Assembly: GCA_902761355.1 (NCBI GenBank)
Contig: CACWJY010000024.1
Span: forward strand, 1-38,644
Direction: 5' to 3'
Length of the DNA stretch: 38,644 bases
From: Fibrobacter succinogenes
GTDB taxonomy: Bacteria; Fibrobacterota; Fibrobacteria; Fibrobacterales; Fibrobacteraceae
The notes below the pieces were generated by a model that saw nothing but the letters and a program-made list of their open reading frames with translations, searched no databases and was not told the DNA's origin. Numbering within the stretch: position 1 is the first letter of the stretch; the number at the start of each line of letters is the position of its first letter. This document shows positions 16,026-24,118 of this stretch, one piece after another. Position numbers and translations under genes: made by a program.

Positions 16026-19000
16026 ATGAAGTGCAAAAACTTTTTCCGGGGTTTGGTTTTATTCCTGACCCTATTGGCAATGAACACATTTGCCCAGGAC
16101 TATGTCGCCATAGCCCATGTGATTTACGATGGCAACGGCCTTTTTTACGCCGACAATGAAAAGGACGCAGACCTCAAATTCAAGCCGCTCACTAAGGGCG
16201 ACAACGGTACCTTCGACATCAAGTTTACCGATGAACGCCTTAAGGCGAGTGCCATTGGCAAGCGTCGGTTGCGCTTTGGCCTAAAGTGTACCGAAGAAAC
16301 CCCCGACTGCGAAACCTACCTGAATCCGGAAATAGAGAACAAGCCGCTCCTTAAAGAGCTGTTCCCCGATTACGAGCAGGGTAAAGAAAACCAACCCATC
16401 TACGAAGTATGGGTGGAAATTGGCGAAGACGGAAAGGTAACGCTGTACGACGAAACCAACAAGCCATCTATTGCGGTCCCCACACTCAAAACAATCCGCT
16501 TCTTTGCCCCGTGGACCAACACCGGCGTAAAGATGCACCTGAACGGCACGTCGTACAATATGACTCCCATCGAAGAGGTCTATTGCGGCTGGTTCGAAAA
16601 ACAGGCTATCCTTTCTCCTAAAGACGTCTACGTGTACTTCAAGCAGTCCCTCGGCGAAAAATATATCGGAGCCGAAGGTCTTTATACAGACAAGATTGAT
16701 ATCAATCAAGAAATCCGCCTGGACTCCATCCTCAAAATTTCGGATACCGTCTGGGTCTTGGCCTCCATGTACAGTGAACCGGAACTCTACTCGGAATTCC
16801 CAGAAGAACTAGGCGACTGCCCCATCAAGAAACTCCCGGTCATGATGTTCGACTGGCTGCATGGAAAAGCCGACAACGACACAGAAAACAGAACCCTAAA
16901 AGCCGGAACCACCAGCCAAGACTTCGGTACCGGTGGATGCAAAAAGAACAACGGCGAGGCTATTACTAAAGGCATGGTCGAGTCTGAACTTGGTCCCAAC
17001 GGCGTTCCCGTCCGAGCAAATCCCTTCCCCGAAAACTGCGAATACACCGACCACCTAGACAACTGGTTTATTCCAGAATCCCTGGCCGTAGACTCCAAGG
17101 GCAACAAGCTCACCAACAGCACCTGCCGCGACTTATATATTTCTTTGGACAGTGCAGGATTCTGGCTTGCCGAAGTTTCGATGGACAATATTTCTAGGGG
17201 TAACGAAGCCAATAATGGCGGCATGTTCCTGCTGGATAATTTCCAATACCTGGATTCTGCGAAGACGGTTCCGAACCCTTACTACGACAGCATCTTTTCT
17301 GAAAAATACGGAAACACTTATCACAACTACGGCTTTACCATGGCCATTCAGGCCCAGTTCGAATACGTGAAAGGCCAGTACTTTGAATTCCTGGGTGATG
17401 ACGATGTCTGGGTGTTCATCAATAACAAGCTCGTCGTGGATATCGGCGGACAACATAAAGCTAAAAATGGAAGCGTCAACCTAGATGACCTTGGACTAAC
17501 AGAAGGCGAAACATATCCGTTCCGCATTTTCTACGCCGAACGACATAACAACCAATCCAACTTCAAGATGCGCACCTCCATGGACCTGAAGGCCGAGGCC
17601 AGCATGCTCCTGCAAGATGTTCTAACCGGCGATCCCAAAATCATCAAAAAAGATGTCTACGAAAAGATTCGTAAAAAGGCTCTTTCCTGTGACTTCCTGT
17701 CTTCTGCAACGGACACCACGATAGAACGCGGTCCCTCGGACTTTGTGCTGTTCGGCAAGGCCCTCGGTAAAAACGGCGAAGCCCTCAAGATACTCGACTC
17801 CGCCTATTACAACGGCATCACTATAAGTAATGACTTCACGACCGTTACCATCGATCTCAAGAAGCTCAACGAGGCCCGACTGCTCCCGCCTGGGAACTAC
17901 TACATCCGCGTACGCCTCAGGAGCAACACGGACGAATTCAAGGACATCCCCTTCACCATCGACCCCTACGAACTCCCGAGTATCGCCTTTGCAACAGCCA
18001 AGGATTCCAGTTACTTTGTTCTACACCCCTACACGGGTGACACCATTTACTTTGACAAGGTCTTCAGAACTCTCGGCGACAGCGCAAACCGCGATATCTC
18101 TAGCGACGTTCTGCCAATTAGCCTAGTTCCGGGCAAACCGATGTGGGCAGGCCGCCTGTACCCCGTAAACATCATGTACGCCGAAGAATGGGCCGTTATC
18201 TATAACGGCATCGAAGTAAACCTTACCTCTTCGGACCCGAACCTGATTGTATGCGACTCCATGGGCAATACAATTAGTTCTGTGCAACTCTATTCGGGAA
18301 GGGCATCTTTCTTTGTCAAAGGCATAGACGAAGTCAAAAAGGCAACGCTCACCGCATCCTCCGCCGGAGCAAAGAACGCCTCCATCAACTGGATCAACAT
18401 CGACATGGCAGTCCCGCCAGTACCCTTTGTCGAGGCAGCCTACATTTATGACAGAACAGGCGACGGTCGCGCCGACAGCATCTGGATTCAGTTTAACAAG
18501 CCTATCGACGCCAACACAAGCCTCGACTACATGAAATTCACTTTCGGAGAACGCTTTGACCAGGAATACCATCCGGTCATCAACGAAGACAGGATTACCG
18601 CGACACTTGCCGCCAACGTAGGCAGTTTTGGCCCGGATATCTTTACCGGCGGAAACGACTCTGCCTATTCGGGCAAGGTGGACCTCCAGTATACCTACAC
18701 CGATCCCGAAACCAGGGACGTATACGACTTCCCGATTAACGGCATCTTGACCGATAGCGTAGGCCCCGTGATTCTTAAAGCCGAAGTCAAGTACCTCAAA
18801 GACGAAAACACGCAGCTTACGCTCACCTTTAGTGAAGGCATAAATGGAAACAACGCGAGCGAAGAACTGTTCCGTTTCCATTGCCACAAAAATGACAATC
18901 AGGATTCCATCGTAAAACCCGCCAGCGGCGAAGTCGGCACCATCCCTGCCAACCAGTGGAAACTCGTCTTCCCGAAAGGCAGCAGCCAGGATGTCGTACC

Positions 19001-19922
19001 TATCGTCGGCGATTCCGTCAGGTTCAGGCCGCCTTCACAGCTAGGCATGGCCCGCGACCTTGCCGGTGTAGGCCCGCACGAAAACAACCCGTTCGTACGC
19101 ATTACCGGCGAACAGAGAGTTACCGTCACAAGCCCGAAGGTCGTGACACTCAAGCCCGGAAGCGTTGTATTCGACAGCGCAAGGGCAATCATCCAAAGCC
19201 CCGAGGCAACCGTCCCCAAACTTGCCCCCAGCAACGTCATGAGCGCAGAACAGGCCGCGGCGACCTACGGCACGCAAGGTCATTTCTTGGGTGACCTAGA
19301 CATGGCAGAACTTGTCGAGAATGAATTCGAAATCATCAAGGCCGCCGTAAGGAACACCCCCGAATACGAAGACCACAGCGCCCCGCCTAACGCCGACGGC
19401 ACACTGCCTACAAAGAAAGTCGAAGACATTATAGCAGAAGTTGCCGCAGGCACAATATCCATTAGGGACGCCCAGAAACGCTACTGGCTAGACCCTGTTA
19501 TAGTAGATGCCTACGAAAACGGCCTCTTAGACAACACCAACATTGCCGACTATCGCGACGGAAGCGAAGCCGCCAAGCAAAAGGTTGTACGCGCCCTTGC
19601 ATACAACATGGAACTGCATTACGAGACCATCTACTACACAAGCCTCGGACACTTTGTAAGCCGCAGCGAAGGAACCATTACCTGTAACGATACGCTCTTT
19701 ATGGCTAACGGGGCAAACAACTGCATCGAAAACGACGGCAAGTTGTACCTCGCCTGGAACACGCGCGCCAATAGCGGCAGGTTGGTCGCAACAGGCGTCT
19801 ATATCGCCCGCCTCAAGATTCGCGTCAAGATTAACTCCAAGACGATCACCGACCGCACGCAGGATTTCTTGTGGGGTTTCCGCCGCGGCAAGGTGAGCGC
19901 CTTCGAACTCGGGATTTTCTAA
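16026..19922 (+). CDS. Fibro-slime domain surface/secreted protein (paralogue 1)
   Basis: ATG 16026 is chosen because GGAGAG lies 5 bp upstream and a signal peptide follows (MKCKNFFRGLVLFLTLLAMNTFA); the open frame upstream to 15951 lacks these. The ~1298-residue product has, in order: a paralogue-specific N-terminal module (to ~residue 155); a module starting TIRFFAPWTNTG and ending CGWFE; the fibro-slime domain (~260-530) with the signature GDDDVWVFINNKLVVDIGG near 457; Ig-like strand-rich regions including a calcium-loop-like DRTGDGRAD; a helical segment AEQAAATYGTQGHFLGDLDMAEL; and a C-terminal FlgD-Ig-like part, SGRLVATGVYIARLKI. Fibro-slime proteins of Fibrobacter are linked to the cell surface and cellulose adhesion. 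No catalytic domain is seen. Confidence 0.9.
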   Translation: MKCKNFFRGLVLFLTLLAMNTFAQDYVAIAHVIYDGNGLFYADNEKDADLKFKPLTKGDNGTFDIKFTDERLKASAIGKRRLRFGLKCTEETPDCETYLNPEIENKPLLKELFPDYEQGKENQPIYEVWVEIGEDGKVTLYDETNKPSIAVPTLKTIRFFAPWTNTGVKMHLNGTSYNMTPIEEVYCGWFEKQAILSPKDVYVYFKQSLGEKYIGAEGLYTDKIDINQEIRLDSILKISDTVWVLASMYSEPELYSEFPEELGDCPIKKLPVMMFDWLHGKADNDTENRTLKAGTTSQDFGTGGCKKNNGEAITKGMVESELGPNGVPVRANPFPENCEYTDHLDNWFIPESLAVDSKGNKLTNSTCRDLYISLDSAGFWLAEVSMDNISRGNEANNGGMFLLDNFQYLDSAKTVPNPYYDSIFSEKYGNTYHNYGFTMAIQAQFEYVKGQYFEFLGDDDVWVFINNKLVVDIGGQHKAKNGSVNLDDLGLTEGETYPFRIFYAERHNNQSNFKMRTSMDLKAEASMLLQDVLTGDPKIIKKDVYEKIRKKALSCDFLSSATDTTIERGPSDFVLFGKALGKNGEALKILDSAYYNGITISNDFTTVTIDLKKLNEARLLPPGNYYIRVRLRSNTDEFKDIPFTIDPYELPSIAFATAKDSSYFVLHPYTGDTIYFDKVFRTLGDSANRDISSDVLPISLVPGKPMWAGRLYPVNIMYAEEWAVIYNGIEVNLTSSDPNLIVCDSMGNTISSVQLYSGRASFFVKGIDEVKKATLTASSAGAKNASINWINIDMAVPPVPFVEAAYIYDRTGDGRADSIWIQFNKPIDANTSLDYMKFTFGERFDQEYHPVINEDRITATLAANVGSFGPDIFTGGNDSAYSGKVDLQYTYTDPETRDVYDFPINGILTDSVGPVILKAEVKYLKDENTQLTLTFSEGINGNNASEELFRFHCHKNDNQDSIVKPASGEVGTIPANQWKLVFPKGSSQDVVPIVGDSVRFRPPSQLGMARDLAGVGPHENNPFVRITGEQRVTVTSPKVVTLKPGSVVFDSARAIIQSPEATVPKLAPSNVMSAEQAAATYGTQGHFLGDLDMAELVENEFEIIKAAVRNTPEYEDHSAPPNADGTLPTKKVEDIIAEVAAGTISIRDAQKRYWLDPVIVDAYENGLLDNTNIADYRDGSEAAKQKVVRALAYNMELHYETIYYTSLGHFVSRSEGTITCNDTLFMANGANNCIENDGKLYLAWNTRANSGRLVATGVYIARLKIRVKINSKTITDRTQDFLWGFRRGKVSAFELGIF

Positions 19923-19943
19923 CAACATTCCCCCGTTTTGCCA

Positions 19944-19968
19944 AGCGCCCGTTGGGGCGCTTTTTTTG
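19944..19968 (+). terminator. Rho-independent terminator after fibro-slime gene 1
   Basis: AAGCGCCC (19944-19951) pairs with GGGCGCTT (19956-19963) around loop GTTG and is followed by a run of seven T residues. It starts 22 bp after the stop and separates the two fibro-slime genes into different transcripts. The remaining DNA to 20177 is AT-rich, with an inverted repeat GTTAA-N6-TTAAC at 20056-20071 and TATAAA/ATATAT motifs at 20135-20150 that may belong to the next promoter. Confidence 0.92.
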
Positions 19969-20177
19969 TTCTCAAAAAAAAGGCAAGCTATTCGCAAGCA
20001 AAAACGACCGCTATTTTCGGGAATTTCTCTCCCAAAAAACGCATTTTACACGTTTGTTAAGCATAATTAACGTTTTTAGGTTCTCACCTAGTTGATTTTT
20101 GGGCAAAAAAAATTTATTTCTAATACGTAACATTTATAAATGCATATATATGGGCTTTTGGCCCCTAGGAGATGTGG

Positions 20178-23100
20178 ATGAGGTGCGGATTCATGAAAAG
20201 AGCAATCTGGTTGCTCGCTTTACTTGTACCTGCAGCAACGGCTGCGGATTATTATATAAAAGCGACTTATGATAACAATAAGTCGGCCTATATTATTGTA
20301 GAAACCTTATGGGGAAAGCAATGCACAAACATCAAAAATGGGCTTGCTTTTTCTACTGATGACATCGCCCTAGAAGAATTCGCCATTTATAAAAGCGAAG
20401 CCTGCAATAATAAAAATTTAGTTGCCACCATTTCTGGAGCAGAACTCTACGCCGAATCCGATTCTGTGGTTATTACCATTGATAAAAATGGAAAATGGGA
20501 TTTTGCAAACAAGCCTAAAGAAGACCCCAAAGACAATCCCCAGAACCCGAACAATCCGCAAAATCCAGATAATCCTCAGAACCCTGACAATCCCCAAAAC
20601 CCAGGCCAACAAAATCCCGGCAAGCAGGATCCTGTTCCTGCAAAGAATGGCCTGACCTACATCGCCTTTTTCCCGCCGTGGAGCAACACCAACGCCCAGC
20701 TTTACGTGAACGGCGAAGAAGCCATAAATATGCTTCCGGTCAAAAACGGCTCTAACTATTTCTGCGGATGGTTCATTGCTGCCATCAAGACTCCCACAGA
20801 CGGATTCGATGTCTACTTCAAGCAGACTATCGGTCCTCATTTTGTCGGTGCCGCAGGACTCGTTCAAACAGAACCTGTTGCCGCAACCGAAATGATAGCC
20901 CTTGATTCCGTGGCCAATGCAGATACCATCTGGATTAAAGGCAACGAGAAAGATGTACCATATATCTACACGTCACGCCAACCTGGAATCACGGGCGACT
21001 GCCCTGTCAAAAAACTCCCGGTCATGATGTTCGACTGGCTACACGGCAGCGGAAGCGACGGCGAACATGGTAACGGCAACCCCGAATACGGCACCAGTGC
21101 AGACTTTGGTTCTGGCGGCTGTAGCGGCAGCCCCATGAGAAAAATGGTGGACCCCATTCTTGGCGATAACGGCGTGCCGGTTCCAGCAACTCCGTTCCCT
21201 AAAAATTGCAAAATTACGGAACATCTAGACAAATGGTTCCTTCCGGAAACATTGGCAGTCGATACCAAGGGCAAACCCCTCACCAACAGCACCTGCCGCG
21301 AATTGTCCATTTCTTTGGATAGTGCAGGATTCTGGCTTGCCGAAGTTTCAAAGGACCGAATTTCCGAAGGAAACGAAGCCAATAAAGGCGGCATGTTCCT
21401 ACTAGATAATTTCCAATATCTGGATGACGCTAAAACCGTCAAAAATCCATACTATGATCAGTTGCGTGGCGGTAGCGACAACAAGAATCATAACTTCGGC
21501 TTTACCATGAAAATCCAGGCAACCTTTGAATATTTAAAGGGGCAGTACTTCGATTTCCTGGGTGATGACGACGTTTGGGTATTCATCAACAACAAACTCG
21601 TGGTAGATATTGGCGGTCAGCACGCCCAGGTCGCAGGGTCTGTAGATCTCGACACCCTTGGACTCGAAGAAGGCAAGACTTACAACTTCCACATTTTCTA
21701 TGCGGAACGCCATACAAGCTCCTCGAACTTCCGCATGCACACCTCTATCGACCTCAAGACCGAAGCGCGCATCTTCTTTAAAAATCCGGGCGAAGGGACG
21801 ACCGACATCCTGACAAGGGAAGTCTGGCAAAGAGTCCGCCAAAATAAGCTCGCCTGCGACTTCTCCAATACAGGTGCAGAAATGGTTGACGAAAGAGCCG
21901 CTTCCACTTACGTTCTTTTCGGCGGAAACCTCCCTGCAGAAGGCGTCACAATCGACGCATCAAAGACATGGTATGGCGGCATCACCATCGCAAGCACATA
22001 CGACAAGTTTAGTATCGACAAGAACGCCATCAAGGAAACACGCTCCCTTATTCCGGGCATCTATAACCTACGCGTCATATTGCAATCTGACCCGAGCCAG
22101 TACCAGGATGTCTACTTTGTCGTAGACGCCTACGAACTGCCCAACCTTGTCTTTACCAAACCAAACGGCGACACCATCGGCTCCAATGTCAACAGCATCG
22201 ATTATCAGCTTAACTTGACCAAGGACACCATGTGGGTCGGCCAGTCGTACAAGGTGTATGTGCAATATGCCGAATCCTGGGCAACAACCAATGATATCAT
22301 TACCCCGCAAACCAAGGATCCGTTCGTATTCTGTGACTCGCTAGGCAACCCCATTACCGAGGTCCAGCTGCACGAAGGCAAAGGTTCTTTCTACGTCAGA
22401 GCAACCGACGAAATCCTTAACGGAACAATCGCAGTCAAGGGGCAGGCCGCAGGCAATACGGCCTATTGGAGAGGCATCATTATCTACAAACCCCCTGTAC
22501 CTCAAATTGTCGAGGCACATATTTTCGACCAGAATGGCGACGGCAGCGCCGATTACATCTGGATGCTGTTTGACGATGCACTCGGTATAAAGAATACGCT
22601 TGACGCCGCGACATTCACCTTTGGAGACGTCCCCGACGAAACAAGCTATGTTCCCGTCTACAACAAGGGAAGCAACGAAGCCTACATTGTTCCAAAGGCC
22701 GGCGCACAAAACTTTAGGAACGAAATCTTTACCGGTAAGAACCAAAAGATTAACGGCAAGCCTTATTCCGGACAAATTAAAGTCCAGCTGACCTATACCG
22801 AGAATAACAACAAGACCCCGTTTGTCATGGAAGGCCTGCTGACCGACAAGATTGGCCCTGTAATTCTTAAGGCAGACATTGAATACATGAGGGATGGCAA
22901 TGCCCAGCTGACCCTCACCTTTAGCGAAGGAGTCGAAAGCGACTTTGTCAATTCAAACCTGTTCCAGTTCCACTGCTGGAAAGACGGCGTACTGAATTAC
23001 AGCGTCAAGCCGGCCGGCGGCAATGTTCTTGCCTCGAACCAATGGGTACTGGTGTTCCCGAACGGAAGCCGTGCTGACGTCATACCTGCCGTGGGCGATT

Positions 23101-24011
23101 CTGTGCGCTTTATGCCGCCCTCGCAGGGCGACACCGTACGAGACCTTGCTGGTGTAGGCCCGCACGAAAACAACCCCTGGGTACGTGTTACCGGCGAACA
23201 GAGGGTCACCATCACAAGCCCCGATGTTGTCAAGCTCGACAAGGATAGCGAAAGCTTCTTAAACGCCGCCGAAATTATCAGGAACCCCGAAGCGACGGTC
23301 ACAAAGGTTGCACCGAGCTACGTCATGAACGCAGACCAGGCGGCAGCGACCTACGGCACACAGGGACATTTCTTGGGTGACCTCGACATGGCCGAACTTG
23401 TACAGAACAAGATCGAAGACATCAAGGACGCCGTAAGAAACACTCCCTCTTACGAAGATCACCATGCACCGCTCAATGTCGATGGCACTCCGCAGGTAAA
23501 ATACCTCAGAGACATCATCGCAGAAGTCGCGGCCGGCCAGATGACCATCAAGGATGCCCAAAAACGTTACTGGCTAGACCCCACCGTGGTCGACGCCTAC
23601 GAAAGCGGACTCCTTACGTTAGAAAACCTGCAATACTACGAAAACGGCTCCGAAGCCGCAATCCAGATGATTGTCGAAAGTGTCGCCCAGACGACCGAAC
23701 TGTCGTACAAGACCTCGTACTATTCTGCCCTCGGCGAATACGTGAACGGATCCACCGGAGCAATCTCCTGCACCAGCGACATCTATAAGGGAACTAACGG
23801 ACGCGGCACCTGCCTCGACAACGACGGCAAGATATTCCTCGCTTGGAACATGCGCTCCAAGGGCGGGCGGCTCGTCTCAACTGGCGTCTATATCGCACGA
23901 CTGGAATACCGCATCAAGGTCGGCAGCAAGACCCTTGTCAAGCGTACACAAGACTTCTTGTGGGGCTACCGCCGCGGCAAGGTCAGCGCCATAGAGATCG
24001 GACTAGAATAA
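20178..24011 (+). CDS. Fibro-slime domain surface/secreted protein (paralogue 2)
   Basis: Start ATG 20178 is preferred over 20172: AGGAG (20167-20171) is 6 bp away and the product then begins MRCGFMKRAIWLL, parallel to MKCKNFF in paralogue 1. The ~1277-residue protein has a signal peptide ending near ATAA, an unrelated AT-rich N-terminal module (to ~119), four hexapeptide repeats (120-143), a module starting TYIAFFPPWSNTN and ending YFCGWF, the fibro-slime domain with GDDDVWVFINNKLVVDIGG near 462, Ig-like regions with the calcium-loop-like DQNGDGSAD, the same AAATYGTQGHFLGDLDMAEL helical region, and a FlgD-Ig-like end, GGRLVSTGVYIARLEY. It is colinear with paralogue 1 from the FFxPW module to the C-terminus. 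Likely a surface adhesin or scaffold. Confidence 0.9.
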   Translation: MRCGFMKRAIWLLALLVPAATAADYYIKATYDNNKSAYIIVETLWGKQCTNIKNGLAFSTDDIALEEFAIYKSEACNNKNLVATISGAELYAESDSVVITIDKNGKWDFANKPKEDPKDNPQNPNNPQNPDNPQNPDNPQNPGQQNPGKQDPVPAKNGLTYIAFFPPWSNTNAQLYVNGEEAINMLPVKNGSNYFCGWFIAAIKTPTDGFDVYFKQTIGPHFVGAAGLVQTEPVAATEMIALDSVANADTIWIKGNEKDVPYIYTSRQPGITGDCPVKKLPVMMFDWLHGSGSDGEHGNGNPEYGTSADFGSGGCSGSPMRKMVDPILGDNGVPVPATPFPKNCKITEHLDKWFLPETLAVDTKGKPLTNSTCRELSISLDSAGFWLAEVSKDRISEGNEANKGGMFLLDNFQYLDDAKTVKNPYYDQLRGGSDNKNHNFGFTMKIQATFEYLKGQYFDFLGDDDVWVFINNKLVVDIGGQHAQVAGSVDLDTLGLEEGKTYNFHIFYAERHTSSSNFRMHTSIDLKTEARIFFKNPGEGTTDILTREVWQRVRQNKLACDFSNTGAEMVDERAASTYVLFGGNLPAEGVTIDASKTWYGGITIASTYDKFSIDKNAIKETRSLIPGIYNLRVILQSDPSQYQDVYFVVDAYELPNLVFTKPNGDTIGSNVNSIDYQLNLTKDTMWVGQSYKVYVQYAESWATTNDIITPQTKDPFVFCDSLGNPITEVQLHEGKGSFYVRATDEILNGTIAVKGQAAGNTAYWRGIIIYKPPVPQIVEAHIFDQNGDGSADYIWMLFDDALGIKNTLDAATFTFGDVPDETSYVPVYNKGSNEAYIVPKAGAQNFRNEIFTGKNQKINGKPYSGQIKVQLTYTENNNKTPFVMEGLLTDKIGPVILKADIEYMRDGNAQLTLTFSEGVESDFVNSNLFQFHCWKDGVLNYSVKPAGGNVLASNQWVLVFPNGSRADVIPAVGDSVRFMPPSQGDTVRDLAGVGPHENNPWVRVTGEQRVTITSPDVVKLDKDSESFLNAAEIIRNPEATVTKVAPSYVMNADQAAATYGTQGHFLGDLDMAELVQNKIEDIKDAVRNTPSYEDHHAPLNVDGTPQVKYLRDIIAEVAAGQMTIKDAQKRYWLDPTVVDAYESGLLTLENLQYYENGSEAAIQMIVESVAQTTELSYKTSYYSALGEYVNGSTGAISCTSDIYKGTNGRGTCLDNDGKIFLAWNMRSKGGRLVSTGVYIARLEYRIKVGSKTLVKRTQDFLWGYRRGKVSAIEIGLE
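20535..20606 (+). repeat. Four 18-bp repeats coding NPQNP-X hexapeptides
   Basis: Four tandem six-codon units encode NPQNPN, NPQNPD, NPQNPD and NPQNPG. Synonymous codons vary between units (CCC/CCG/CCT and CAG/CAA), so the protein repeat appears preserved while the DNA has drifted. It forms a Pro/Asn linker between the N-terminal module and the rest of paralogue 2 and is absent from paralogue 1. Confidence 0.9.
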
Positions 24012-24047
24012 TAGTCCAAGGTCTTATCAATCTTCTCTCTCGGTCAA

Positions 24048-24080
24048 AAAGAAAGCCGCACCAAAGGTGCGGCCTTCTTT
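24048..24080. terminator. Bidirectional Rho-independent terminator
   Basis: An 8-bp GC stem GCCGCACC / GGTGCGGC with loop AAA is extended by AAAGAA / TTCTTT (24048-24080). Both strands end in T-rich runs. It lies between the convergent fibro-slime gene 2 and the RNase G gene and can serve both. Confidence 0.92.
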
Positions 24081-24089
24081 AATTTGTAC

Positions 24090-24106
24090 TTGCGGCTTTG
24101 CCGCAA
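24090..24106. repeat. Second short palindrome TTGCGGC / GCCGCAA
   Basis: A perfect 7-bp inverted repeat with loop TTT lies 12 bp before the RNase G stop codon complement. On the minus strand it is the first hairpin met after the RNase G stop, followed by GTACAAATTAAAG, so it lacks a clear T-tract; it may back up the adjacent terminator or stabilise the 3' end. Confidence 0.6.
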
Positions 24107-24118
24107 TGCAAATTAATA

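Noticed and set aside
20152..20164. GGGC-TTTTG-GCCC hairpin before fibro-slime gene 2 as a terminator or riboswitch
   Set aside because: The stem is only 4 bp and directly upstream of the ribosome site, with no T-tract and no aptamer-like conserved core.
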